In this document: positions 49,850 through 62,045 of the stretch, one piece after another
Layout of the letters: the number at the start of each line of letters is the position of its first letter
Numbering within the stretch: position 1 is the stretch's first letter
NCBI RefSeq assembly: GCF_018691265.1
Contig: NW_024881276.1
Location: 1,798,001-1,862,000 of the forward strand
Reading direction: 5' to 3'
From: Tyto alba
Lineage: Eukaryota; Chordata; Aves; Strigiformes; Tytonidae
DNA length: 64,000 nucleotides
Notes under the pieces: model-generated
Database searches by the model: none
The model's input: only the letters and a program-made list of their open reading frames with translations
What the model was told of the DNA's origin: nothing
Translations under genes and position numbers: made by a program

Positions 49850-51020
49850 GGTTCTGTGGTAAAAGGTTGGCTGCAACCCCCCGACGGAGCACAGTGGGGA
49901 AGCCTGAACAACACCCTGCTCCAGCTGCAAGCAGGACCATCACAGGAGCCATCAGCCCATCAAAGGCCCATCCCCAGAAGCCCGTAGGAGCTCAGGGGCA
50001 CAAAGGCAGGTGGAAACCCGAATGAAGGACTCGGAGGAATGACGCTCTGTCCAGACCCTTCACAGGGCTGCACCAGAAGAGCCTCAGCCCCACGTCCAGG
50101 AGTGAAACCCATCAGAGGGAGTCGACTCTGAAGACATCTTTAGGACTGAGGGAGGTTGCTGTCTGGGGGTGGGGGGCATACGATGGGATGCAAGGGGAGA
50201 GCATTTTGGGATTGCACAAGACTAACAGGATGTTTAGGGAAGGAATCAAAGGCGGAGGAAGGGGTGGATTTAGGCAATTTGGGGAGGAACAGGTGTGGAA
50301 AAACATAGGGGTAAGAGATAAAAGAGGCCGGTGACCTGTAACTAGTGTGTTGGTTGGTACCCTTGTCTGGCCATGCCCTCCGTGTGTATTGGGGTCTGAG
50401 CTTAACAACTGGAGAGAGTGCGGATGTGTGAATAAGCATTTGCTGGGCTAGTGAAGATCAAGGCCAACTAGCCAGTGAGTAGATTGCCTGGGAGTCAGGG
50501 CAAGATCGGGTGTTGTGTCGGACAGCGGGGACCCAGGGAGCCCCAGCCAGCTGGCAGAGGACTGGCAGGGTTTGGGGTGCCGAGGTGTGTGTCTCATGTC
50601 TGTGTGTGTGTTGGGGGGTGTGTACCAGCAACTGGACGGTGGCTGTGGCCTCAGGGACTTATGTGTCTGGGAGCCAGGAACTGAGGAGACTGGGATCCAG
50701 CAGCACCTACTGAGCAGACTGAGAGTCTAAGCCCAGCTGTTGGAGTGATGTGGTTTGTATATGTGTATATATATTCCTATTAGATGATCTCCATCCTGCT
50801 CAGCCAGAGAGGCGGGCAGGATGAGGCTATTGGTGCTGTCTGTGCTCATGTGAGTGTCCCCTGTGTCTGTCTGCAATCTATGTGGCCAGCCATGTATATA
50901 CACATGTATATGGTGGTGTGTATACGTGCTCTGTGTGCACGTCCCTATTGGGGACGTATATCCAGCCTCACTATCAGTTGGACCTGGTACATGGAGCTGC
51001 TGCAGCCTTACATCTCTCAG
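49850..51020 (+). mobile_element. Unclassified GC/GT-rich insert, LTR- or leader-like
   Basis: About 1.1 kb of GC-rich, GT-punctuated sequence sits abruptly within AT-rich DNA. It contains a TATA-like GATAAAAG at 50317-50324, followed 150 bases later by a splice donor CCA|GTGAGTAG at 50474/50475. A GTGTGTGT-rich tract follows at 50585-50630. The composition and order resemble the promoter-leader portion of a bird endogenous retrovirus or an unusual LTR. The 7-mer CTATCAG occurs at both edges (49844-49850 and 51022-51028) and could be a target duplication, but the inner ends are not TG...CA. The 70-115-codon frames in it carry no viral or cellular domain. It could instead be a lncRNA exon cluster. 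Limits are approximate. Confidence 0.4.
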
Positions 51021-51028
51021 GCTATCAG

Positions 51029-51880
51029 ATCCAGAGCATTATGTTTTTCTCATAAATTTATGCATCACTCTATACAGGCACAAAAATCAAGCCCATTCTC
51101 CCTTCATTATTAAACAGCCAAAAATTAAACTAATTCAAAACCAGACATCAAAACTTAGTGTTCAGTTGTGCTTTAACAGTCCAATGAAACTGTTGCCTGA
51201 TTAGCTCCAGATGAAGTGTTTAAATTTCATTTGTGAAAATTAAATATGGCACCATTAAAAGGAAATTAAAGGCAAGTTTCCAGAAAGACACAAGAGAACA
51301 TTCCCAGAACCTCAGTGACACATGCCAGGCCTGCCTGCAGCCTCAGTGCAGCTCTCCCCTCCTCCTGTATGTCCTCTGCGAGGTGACCGGGTGACATTGC
51401 AAAGGTCCCCTGATTACCAGCTGTGGCTCAGGAGTGCAAAACTCCCTGTGTAGCCAGCACAATTTTTTTAGGTCTTTTCAGCTTAATCCCTGAAAGTCTG
51501 CTCTGTCTCTTGTTCTCTCAGATCACTGCAGCAATAAAATATAAAGAATACTCCTGTACTGCCATACAGTGTCTGCCAGCAAGTGGCCAAAGGAAATATT
51601 TTCCCAGGTTTGCCCCAGCAGCATCTGCTGGCTGCACTTTGGGTGCCCAGGGAGGATTCATTTTCCAAAAAGAAAAGGGAATAGAAGAAAGGGAGAGGCA
51701 GCAACTTCTTCTACAGGTGGTAAGTGAAGGAGGTCTGCGATGCAACAGAAATTTCTCACAGTACTAAATTCTGTCTTGAGAAGCTCAGAAAAGACTCTCT
51801 ATTCTCTATTTGAGATCTAGCAAAAGAAAAAGAAAACTTACACAGGACTTCTAATTCATCTGTATAAAAATGTATTAAGC
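51029..51880. other. Non-coding stretch before the last CR1
   Basis: Mixed composition. The 114-codon frame at 51423-51767 has no recognised domain. An acceptor-like pyrimidine tract ending TTCTCTCAG lies near 51521. Nothing else is identified. Confidence 0.4.
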
Positions 51881-52428
51881 ATAGAACCATAGAATAGAAT
51901 CATAGAATAGTTTGGGTTGGAAAGGACCTTTAAAGGTCACCTAGTCCAACCCCCCTGCAGTGAGCAGGGGCGTCTTCAGCTAGACCAGGTTGCTCAGAGC
52001 CCGTCCAGCCCGACCTGGAATCTTTCCAGGGATGGGGCATCTACCACCTCTCCGGGCAACCTGTGCCAGTGTTTCACCAACCTCATCCTTAATAATGGGT
52101 TTATACTAAAAGAGTCTACCCTCTTTTAGTATAAAACCATTATTGGCTGTCCTATCGTTACAGGCCCTACTAAAATGTCTGTCCCCCCCTCTCCTGTCCC
52201 CCCTTTAAGCCCTGGGAGGCCGCTCGAAGGTCCCCCCGGAGCCTTCTCTTCTCCAGGCTGAACCCCCCAACTCTCTCAGCCCGGCCTCCCAGGGGAGCTG
52301 CTCCAGCCCCCCCAGCATCTTCGTGGCCTCCTCTGGCCCCGCTCCAACACGTCCATGTCCTTCTTATGCTGGTGGCCCCAGATCTGGATGCAGTGCTCCA
52401 GGTGGGGTGTCACCAGAGCGGAGTAGGG
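51881..52428 (-). mobile_element. CR1 LINE 3' part, minus strand, with internal hairpin
   Basis: A 5'-truncated CR1 of about 550 bp. Its 3' terminus is at the left, with octamer repeats (CATAGAACCATAGAAT...) and GGGTTGGAAAGGACCTTTAAAG. It then runs backwards through the UTR (CTAGTCCAACCCCCCTGCAG) and the RT C-terminus (CCGGAGCCTTCTCTTCTCCAGG near 52237), to a truncation near GAGCGGAGTAGGG at 52427. It looks younger than the other copies, because the UTR and octamers are well kept. The stretch 52091-52144 differs from the expected CR1 text and forms a near-perfect hairpin (separate entry). No functional protein remains. Confidence 0.95.
52091..52144. repeat. 24-bp near-perfect inverted repeat (hairpin) inside CR1
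   Basis: The left arm 52091-52114 and right arm 52121-52144 are reverse complements at 23 of 24 bases, with a 6-base TCTACC spacer. The right arm (CTCTTTTAGTATAAAACC) is the arm that fits the CR1 family text. The left arm does not, so it was probably copied from the right arm. Confidence 0.95.
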
Positions 52429-54726
52429 CATGGTAGCATACAACCTATTCTAGAGATGCTGACAGTGAGGCAGTGATTATGTAGTTCCCCTGTAACTGCA
52501 AATTGCTGTGAGCCAAACAGAGAAAAAGATGAGGAATAAAAGGAAAATCTACACATAGAATTAATCACAGTTAATTGCCCGAAGTCCTAAGACTCATTAG
52601 AGTGCAAAATATTTTTTTTATTATTTTGATTCAGGCCTAAAGCAGATCCTAACTGATTGAATGTATTATTTCACTGTTTCACATTCTTAACCACTGTTTG
52701 TTATTTGACATTTTTGGATGGAAATGAAGACAATTAATAATAACGGGGTTTCACAACAATGCCTTTAAAGTATTTTAATTAACATAGGATCATTTTGTTA
52801 TGAGATACCATACAACATGATGCAATACATTAGGCAACAGGCCAAGGTATGGAAAAGACTGGTGGGAAATCAACAGTCCCAATCTATAATTACATTAATC
52901 TTCTTAATAAAGACAATAAAATTGCATTTCCGTACAATTGAGAGAAACTACAAACGTCTGTATGCAACTTAAAGAAGCTTGAAACAGGAGAAGCATGTAA
53001 AAAGCAAGTCCATCACACATTTATTCCTGTTGTAAATATTCAGTCCAAACTTTATATAAACCCAAGTGAAGTTCTCACTTAGATTCTGCCTGCTCTTCTT
53101 TTTTTGTTGAGTTACTGAGCCAGAAAGCCAAAAAACCTCACTGCATTTGCAGAATACCCATTCTTGAAATGTGGGAGAGGTCCTGTTTGTCCGTGGAGCT
53201 GAACAACAGCCTGAAAAATATCACTTTCAGAATTTTCAGCTCATGGTGATAACATGCTGGTGGACTGGGGGAATGATAGCCCAAAGGAGTATCAGAATGT
53301 GTGCACTTCAAATCTTAATGTACACCTTATCATTTGAATAATTCTTCAACTGATTCAGTGATTTTCTAACACTTTCAAAATCTTTGGCTCTGCTTTTAAC
53401 CACCTGCTAGTGTGAGAGAATCTGTTGTTTCATCTGCAACAGTGCATGCTATCTCCCAGAAGTCTGAGAAATGCTACTTGTCATTTCAAAAGCTGTGATT
53501 TCCAGCATGAGTTTGCCTCCACCCTTTTCCAGCAACTTTGAAATATCAGGCTTATAATCTGCTCAGAAATAAAAGCAGCTGAATAAATTTGCAACTAATC
53601 TTCTAGTTATTTTGGGTTTATTTCTTGTAATGGTCTTGTATGGAAACCCTGTTCAGCAAGATATCATCAGTTACTTCGCATTTGCAACAGGACCAGGCTT
53701 CTTTCTTCGGGAGGTTATTCGAAATTTAGGATGCTGTTTGTATTCTTTTGTCAGAGACCAATTTCTTCAGCTGGTGAGTGTTAGTTCTTGTCTCAAGCAT
53801 TTTTTTTTTTCTGTTAGGGAATCCAGACTGTATGAAAACTTCCATATATCCCTAGTCAGACACAGCTTCTCCCTGAATGCTATGCAACACTGAATCAACT
53901 AATATCAGCTGATGTCCCTGATACGGGTGATGGAGCCACTGAAATTGCCGAACCTGGATGAGCATATCCACTTTCCAAATTGATTTATATGGAAAGGCAT
54001 GACATGCTTGGTGAAACAGAAAAGTTAACTTACTTGCTGGAAACAAAGCTTTGTTTAGAAATTATTTTTCTTTCTATTCCTTCGCCTTCTTTTCAGTCAG
54101 GCGTGATTTGAACTATTTTGTTTTAACACCTTGGAATTCCTCATCTTCTTTGCACCCCATTCAATCACTACTCTGTCAGCAGAACTTGTGCGGGCTTGAA
54201 AGACAGAAACACAGCCAACACTGTCTGAAAAATGGAAATTTTCACCTGGCCTCTGGGTTTTGCAACCTTTTCTTTTCTTTTCTTTAAAGAACACAAAGCT
54301 AAGGAATAGTCTAGACTGCCTCACTGGGAGGAAATGGAGCAGCATAAGCATAATACAGTCATAATTTGGGATAACAGCTGTTTTCATGATTCTGCCAAGT
54401 AAAAATCCTCTGTCAAAAGCTGCTCTAACAAACAAATTATTGTAGCTTGACTAATAAGCATGACAGCCAAGTCCAAGACAACCCAGGCTTTGGGTCTTCA
54501 ACGGTGTCTGGCTTTTGTTTTCTAGGTGAAAGAACATCTTGGAGTCAGACAGGGATGGGAAGAGGGTATAAAAGTCAGTGGGGAGACTTGGACACAGTCT
54601 CAGAGAAATGGCAAGGTAATCTCAGATGCTCTCTGATACAAGAGCACTGCCACACAGTGATGAAAACAAGTAGCCAAATCTATAACAGAAGGAAAGAAAG
54701 AGTTTTCTATGTTTCGGAAAGTTGGA

Positions 54727-54753
54727 GGGGTGGGGGGGTGCGGGGGGAGAGGG
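54727..54753 (+). other. Potential G-quadruplex motif
   Basis: Four G tracts on the plus strand (GGGG, GGGGGGG, GGGGGG, GGG) are separated by loops of 1, 3 and 3 bases. This meets the usual G3+N1-7 pattern. A further G-rich run follows to about 54767. It is the clearest such motif in the window. Formation in the cell is not shown by sequence. Confidence 0.8.
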
Positions 54754-56468
54754 AGCAGAGGGGAGGGAATGAAGAGTGAGAAGCAGACAGAGATAAAGAA
54801 AGAAAATCCATAACAGAGACAAATGTGCTTCTTGGAGAGTGATTCTGCAGCCAGGGAAGGAAGGGAGCAGGTTCCCCAGCAGACTAGTCTTTATCTGTGA
54901 CACCAGCAGCCAGGTGGGTCCATTCCTTCGGGCACCCCATAGGTCGCCAATTCTTCTGATGGGGTGAGAAAGTTTAAAAAGCTATTCCTTTTCACATCTG
55001 TCATCCTGGTTCCCTAAATTAGTGAAAAAAAGAGAGGAAGGCCATGTTTCTTCTGCCTCAAAGAGACCTTCCCTTACAGCTGTTTCTTCTTTGTAACAGG
55101 TAATCATACTCTATTACCTACAAAACACTGCTCACGTCCGTGCTAAAGGTAACATCTGTGCTCACATGACTTCAGTTTTTGACTGCCTCTTGTTCCTTGC
55201 TTCCCTGAATTGTTTCAGTTTCCTCTATGATTTTTGATAAGGCCTCTGAAAGGCCTAAATATTGATATCTCCCACATGAATAACAGATTTTTCCAGTTAA
55301 TGGGAGTGGAGTAAGGAGGCCTGACTGCTAACTATGCCTTTGGATAGCATTGCTGTTTCAGGTTCCTGTATATCTAACCTTTTAGCACTAAGCAGTAATG
55401 ATCTAAAGTGTAGAATTTTTAAACAAAAATAAAGAAGGAAGAAGGGAAAAAAGAAATCCACTGGTCTTTGAAAGAAGTTGCACAGCATGGAAAGGAAAAG
55501 GCATAAAAGACAGTTTTCTGCTTTCCAGTTCACCTTTAAAGTATTTCAGCTGCAGACCATGCTTGATCTCCAGCTGCTCTCTTGGCATGTCATGGAACAG
55601 TTACTTGTAATTCAGCTGTCCTTAGAGGCAATCATGATTTTTTCCTGAAAATCGTAGGCCTCCCTTGTGCACTGAATGCCTCTATAGCATTCCTCTCTGT
55701 ATGACAGGTCTACAATTATCATTCTTGCAAACTATTATTTAAAAAGCTTCAGCTTGCTCCTGATGCTGTTAAAGTGTATGAATTATGGGACCTGCAGCAA
55801 GAGTGCGCCAGAGAACATTTCTGCCAGTGTGAGGACAATTGTGAATCATGTTTCAGCTTGATGGAAATGCTCATATGTTGCACTGCAGTCAGGTGATGTG
55901 ATTGCTTCTTGATTTACAATTTACTATTTAAGAATTTTCTTTTCCAATAAGTTTTGCCTTTTAAAATTATGATCTGGCAGTACAAGAATTCAGGGCAACA
56001 AAATTGGGGGAAATACATTTGACTTAGTTTTTCTCTTGTGAGGGATACAGGAAAACACAAAGGAGAATGGCTCCAACCCATGAAAACTTAGTTCAGGGAC
56101 ATGTTGCAAAAGAAGAATATATTGTTCTTTGAGATGAAAAACTGAAAAGCAATTTACAGGTATGGAATAAATCTATAAGACCCACTTTAGGACACAGCTC
56201 CTCTGCTAACATAAAGAATTCTCTCAGGACAACTTATGTTCTGCAGAAAAGAAAAACAGATGAGGCAAAGGTACAAAAGCAATTACTTGGCATGAAGAAA
56301 TACAGAAAACGAGGAAAGTAATGAACAATGGTAACATCAACAATGGCATGATGCAATAAAAAGTCAGAGTAAAGTCCTGAAGAAGAGATTGAAGACTTCA
56401 GAAAGCAAGCAGCACTTGAAGATGCAATTCAGATTTTAAAGCCTGTGTTTCCCATCACCTCTGTTTTG

Positions 56469-56484
56469 TTTTTTTTTTTTTTTT
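56469..56484. repeat. (T)16 homopolymer
   Basis: Sixteen consecutive T residues preceded by TTTTG. Confidence 0.9.
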
Positions 56485-57679
56485 GTTCTCTCTACTAGAC
56501 TGATGAACCATACTGTTGACTCAAAGGCCAAAGAATTTTCCCTTAGGAAATACACGTGCTCCCTGTTGCTAACAAGTAGCTGCACCCACGAGAAGACCAA
56601 GGACTTAGATGCCCGAAGTCCTCACTTGATCCTTTAGGATGCATCTGGGATTACTTCAGAAAGGCAGTGGGAAGCTTTGTGAGTGGGTTTTGCAGATGAC
56701 CTCATAAACTTTCCTGCTCTTATCCCACAACTATTCTCTAAAACTTAGCTGAAAATAAGGTTGGAACGGTGTATGACTAAAACATGTAGAAGGAAAATTA
56801 CTTTTCCACTTGTAATGTCCAGTTACAAAAAGCATATGAATAACTAAAGAGCACTCAAGCAGATACACGGTTGTAAAGTAGGAGCTGAAAAGATTTATTG
56901 ACCCCATCTGACATGCTTTGCAAAGCACAGCTCCAGCGGAGTGGGGTGGTGTCATTCAAAGGCGGCTGTAAAAGGTAGCACAGTGTCCTGAGGGGACCAC
57001 ACTTAGTGAGCACAGACAGTGATTATGCTGAAATAATTAACACCTCTAATCAAGCAGAGAAGATGCAAGATTCAAAACACTGATTTTGTTCATTTTATTT
57101 AAGAGAAAGAAGCTGCTCTTTCATCCTAAACACTGTATCGGCCCTATGTTCTCGCTGCTACAAGTCGCAGAGCTCTTATTTTTTTCCCAACCCACTCTGG
57201 TGAGCACACCAAACTGTGCACAGCATGAACTGATAAAGTTGACTTGAACATTTTTTTCTGAATGTAAATTGCTGTAGGCTCTAAAGGATTCCAGATCTCC
57301 CTGGGGTAGGTACAAACTATTTTTAAAATGGATTTGAGACGACATCTGTTTTAAAAGTCAATTTGAAAGAGAGTATGTCTGTGTGCTAATGGGAGTAAAT
57401 GGGATTGTGAAACAGGCTGCAGGCCTTTTTCTCTTAAAGAATGCAAAAATGTAAGCACACGGACAATAAAAATAATAACAATACTAATTTGCTGTGTACT
57501 CCAGTCACCCTCCATACACATCCAAGTGTACTGACATCATGACAGAGAGATACCAGGCAGCTGTCAGTAAGTCACGAAAACTGCATCTAAATTCCATGCT
57601 AACAGCAGCCAGTGCACAACATGTGGGCAGAGAGGCTTCCCTTATGGAAAAGGTTATAAAAACTATTTTATGTGCATAT

Positions 57680-57803
57680 CTACACACATATATATATATG
57701 TACACATTTATTTTTTTGATATATATAGGCACATATATATGTATGTTTTTTATATATATAGGCACATATATATGTATATACATACATATAAATATGTACT
57801 TGC
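57680..57803. repeat. TA/TATG-rich repeat with a 33-bp tandem duplication
   Basis: Alternating TA and CATATATATG-type sequence. Within it, 57713-57745 and 57746-57778 are tandem 33-bp copies identical at 31 of 33 positions, each with a central GGCAC. The tract is rich in self-complementary TA runs, so open frames appear on both strands; they are repeat translation. Confidence 0.92.
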
Positions 57804-58133
57804 ACACACTTTTTGGACAAGATACCTACAAAAGATTTCAACTTACCAGCAAAGTGTCAGAATACCAGCTGTTGCCCAGCCACTTATATATTCCCGTCTT
57901 GAAATGTCTCTTCTCTCATCTGAGCCCCCAGAGGACGTTAAGCATCGCCTGAGGCACACAGATGCCTCTAGCAGTAAGGTAAGGCAGTACATTAGGGAAG
58001 TCTCTCATTGTCAAGGGGGACAGCAACTGTCTGAGGGAACTCACTACATACAGCAGAGAGGAGTACAAGACCCCTGGATGGTCAGTCCTATGAGATTCTG
58101 TAGAAATTTATGTTTGCAAGAGAAATCTTTGGG

Positions 58134-58256
58134 AAAAAAACAAGCAAACAAACAAACAAACAAACATAAATAAATAAATAAATAAAATAAAAAACAAAAA
58201 AACCAAACAAACAAACAAACAAACAAAAAAAAAACACAAAAATGAAAATAAAACAA
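58134..58256. repeat. (CAAA)n-(TAAA)n compound microsatellite
   Basis: An A run passes into CAAA tetranucleotides, then TAAA units, then CAAA again, with A-rich interruptions. It is the longest member of a cluster of A-rich tracts between 58.1 and 58.9 kb. Confidence 0.95.
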
Positions 58257-58558
58257 ATCTGTGCATTTTAAAGTCTGGTGGCAAAACTTCCATTATTTGC
58301 AATGGAGCCAAGGATTTACCACCTCTAAAAAAAGCAATGTATCTAAAGTATTCCCCCACACACTGTTTCAACACAGCAATGAATGAAAGAGCAAGCAGCA
58401 ATCTCCCACCTGTGTTACCTCTCTGCCCTTGTACAGGGACTGGGACGTGTGGGAATTGCAATTTTGGTTGGTGACTGCTTCTGGCTCCAATACTATCTAT
58501 GCATCCTTTCTCTGTCAGCATGTGCAATCACAGCCTGCCAAACTCAATTTTCTCTCTC

Positions 58559-58579
58559 AAAAAAAAAAAAAAAAAAAAA
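58559..58579. repeat. (A)21 homopolymer
   Basis: Twenty-one consecutive A residues, preceded by a TCTCTCTC run and followed at 58604-58629 by AAAC/AAGC units. Confidence 0.95.
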
Positions 58580-58603
58580 GAATATCATTACCTTTTCTCA
58601 AAG

Positions 58604-58629
58604 AAAACAAACAAGCAAACAAACAAAAA
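58604..58629. repeat. Short (AAAC)n tract
   Basis: About six imperfect AAAC units, the third occurrence of this motif in the window. Confidence 0.85.
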
Positions 58630-58878
58630 GAAGTAAGGATCAAAAAAAAAGAGAAAGGAAAAGAGCACTTTGGAAAATCTTAGAGAATTAAATTGTCACA
58701 TTTACTCTGAATCATTTATCTCATAGAAAATATCTACTAGTACTCACCAGTTTGTTCTTTATCCTTTATGCCACATCTACAAAACTATGCTACAAAACAT
58801 TGGGCTTAAAATGACTGTTTCAGCCATGTTTATGAAACTACATGAAGCAGTTAGTCCACCTGAGTAAATCCCTGTGCC

Positions 58879-58905
58879 AAAAAAAAAAAAAAAAAAAAAA
58901 AAAAA
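58879..58905. repeat. (A)27 homopolymer
   Basis: Twenty-seven consecutive A residues. Confidence 0.95.
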
Positions 58906-61900
58906 GATATTTTTTTGGAAGAGGAAGCAAAACAAAGCTATGACTTTATTTTTTTCCTGCTGAAATGCTTTAAATGTCTGCGATAGGTGTACAGTTAACA
59001 CGTTGAAAATATTCTCTCCGTCCTTATTGCTGGATTCTTGGTAGATCCGTAGGTTCTGCAACTCCCCAAGCACATCCCAGCTTGGCTATAAAATTCCCAG
59101 AGAGCTGATTTTGACTTGCTTATAATTTCTTAGAACTGCCCATTGTGTGGAGATGGACATCTAACCCCTAGTCTAAACCTTCATTACAGGGTAGTCTTAG
59201 ATGAATAGGGACCTGAATGCTGTCTGGGTTTGTCACTAAAATATTAGAAGTGATCTGAGCTATAGTTCTTGTAGTAGCAATAGCAGCATTTAAATGGTAA
59301 CAGAAGCATTTCACTAAGTAACCAAAGTCTTTCTTTCTTCCCTGGCACAGAATCTAAACCAAAACTGTGGTGCTAAAACTTCAGTGTCACAGTGCCTAAA
59401 AAGGTCTGGGCTCCATCACAGAGCATCAATGGCATAACAGTAAAAATTCCTTCACTTCTGAAGTGCAAGGGACTCAAGACTGTCAGCACCCTGAAAGGCA
59501 GGTTAGTACCACGGGTTACCTCTTACTGTCAATAAAGAATAATTATTAAAGAACCTGATCTCAACAGATGGGTGGTTATGAAACCGTATGGAAAAACAGG
59601 AAAACATCCCTGTAGGCAAAGCTGTCAAGGCTACAAAAATCTGAAAGTAAAATTGGTATAAATAATTATCTGGAACCAATGAGGCAAGAAAGACAGACAA
59701 ATACTGTCAAGAGAGAATAAGACACAAATTTAAAGCCCAAGGTGCAGCGAGACTCATGAAAGCCAACAATTGTTATAAAGTCCAAGATAAGAGGAACAGT
59801 GCTGAGGTGATTCTGTTCCAGTACTCTTAAAAACAGTTAATCAAACCCAGAATATTCATACATTGTTAGTTAACCTAATTTGACTTCTCAAGTGTTATTG
59901 TTTTCCACTTTGAAAACAACTGAGGAAGATGAATATGTAGATTAATCCTGGAATTAATTTTCATCATAACTGCTGAATATTTGTACACAAATACCATATT
60001 GCTGAAACACTCCCTACACTTTCGATTTAATGTCATGAATCCATGAATGCCTCATTGCACTGAACGAGTGGAAACTTTTAAAAGGCTTATACTCTGATGT
60101 CAAGAGCTACACAGAAATGTTTCGAAAGGGAATGCAAGAACCACCAAAGTGAGGTTATCTGTGCTTCATAGTCTTATTTTTGCTGGCTTATAAAATCCTT
60201 GCCAAGAGCACACCTCTTTGGGACTGTGGTTGGCCTTTATCTAACAGGGACCAACCTTTCCTACCTTTGTCCTTCCTGCCCTGGCAGGCTGAAGAAACAT
60301 GCTGTCCCTTCCCAACAGACGTGCTACTCACACGGGACAAATTCCCACGCTCGCTCCTTTTCTCCCCTCTCCTTCCTTCTCCTTGCCCTGAAGTCTTTTT
60401 TTTTGCCTAACCCCTGAGTCCTTGCACACTTCCCACCTGGTTATTTCTGATGAGCCTCTTGGCCATTACGTGGGTCCTTCCCACCTCACTTCCAGGCTGC
60501 CTTTCCTGGGGTCCAAACTGCAGACCAAGAGTGGTGACCACCACCTCCCCACAGCTGCTGACATCTCCAGGGGCCACCTCTACCTTGCCCCACCTCAATA
60601 TTTGCTGTTCCTGTGCTTGGAAGATTATAAGCCCCACAATCAGCTGGATGTCAAACAGTACTAAACTCTCAGATTCATTGTTATACTCAAAACTGCCCAT
60701 GCCAGCATCTCCAGAAAGGAGATACTCATGGAGCTGGGGGCTGGGGCCTTTAGTATTCATTCACATGAAGTTAAGAAGTTACAGCAAACGGAGCAGAAAA
60801 AAATCTCTTCTTTCTTGCCAAGACTTCCCAGATAGGGAGGGCAAACAATGAATATGTTCTCCTCTCTCTATCTCAGCAAGATGTTGCTGAAGGCATTTGG
60901 TTTTTGAGAAGAACCAAGCTTAGAAAAGCAAGAATATGCTGGACGTCGCAGAGATATTTCTCATACCCCTGAGGACAGCAGCTCTGCCAAGGGAGAGCAA
61001 GTCTTAGACTTCTCATCCGGTAGGGCCAGTGTAACTTTGACACTGTACCTCCGTGGCGCTTGTTTTGGTCCCAGCTTGGAGGCAGGGAAGCCATTTAGAT
61101 CCACCTCACAATGTGCTGCATTGCACTGCAATTAAACGTGCATGGAGACACGGTCCATTAGATGTCTGTGGTGGGAATGTTTAGGAGACTGACAAACCAG
61201 GCCAGAGTTAAGCTTTGAAAAAAACACGCTACTGAGTTTATTGATTAACAACTCACTTCTGCTAATGCTATTTTGCTTAAAAATCCGTTACAAGGATTTC
61301 TGCTTACATGCTTTCCTATGTCTTCTATCTGTAATTACACAAGTCTTTCTTTGTCCCTTTAGGGGCCGAGTTGCTCACACACCTTTGTAAAATGCTTAAA
61401 CATTGTGTCTTGCTGTCGCATTGTCACAAAATACTTATACACTGTTGTAGATCACACTATTTTCAAGCACTTATATTTGGGTTCAAAGCAAGCTATTATT
61501 AATTATATCCTAATTATAATTTATAGACATCACAGACCTGTGCTGGGACTGCAGTTGCTTTATTTGCCTGTTCTCAAGATTGGTTTTTGCTGGCGCTTCT
61601 TTGATTTTGTACTATTGTGACACACCAAGACCTTCTTATTTTAAGTACCAGTGGGATCATTTCGAGCTTACAGGGTACTGCTGCATGTGTTGTTTACACC
61701 ATGTATGGTCTGCCACAAATAGATTTTCTGTTATAAGTATCTCTTTGTAGGAAGGTGGCAGTCATATGAAAATAATGGTGTAAGAGATCCACTTTTATAA
61801 ACAATGAGAGGATTGTGATTAATGATGTTATAAACATACCTGCCACCACTCAACAGTGAAAATGTGGCACACTGGTTTGTGAGATGTAGCATCCTCATTT

Positions 61901-62027
61901 TTCTATCTGGGATTTCTTGGATAGGAATGTGTGCCATGCCTGTACCACGCAAAACATGTAGAGTTGAACAGACCATACCAGACAAATGGCCAAAATCTTC
62001 TTTTGCCTCAAAGTTAGGAGAGAATGG

Positions 62028-62045
62028 AAAAAAAAAAAAAAAAAA
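62028..62045. repeat. (A)18 homopolymer
   Basis: Eighteen consecutive A residues. Confidence 0.95.

Larger units (their letters stand above)
52429..57660. other. AT-rich non-coding stretch
   Basis: About 5 kb with no recognised gene or interspersed repeat. Frames up to 112 codons (54097-54435 minus) and 110 codons (54447-54779 plus) have no domains; the latter ends in the G-rich tract listed separately. A T homopolymer lies at 56469-56484. Confidence 0.5.

Noticed and set aside
57494..58173. Overlapping 152- and 167-codon frames
   Set aside because: They cross the TA-rich tandem repeat and the start of the CAAA tract. The hydrophobic Ile/Tyr content comes from ATA/TAT repeats.
60407..60851. 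Overlapping 117- and 133-codon frames on opposite strands
   Set aside because: Typical of a GC-richer patch. No domain or conserved motif is visible on either strand.
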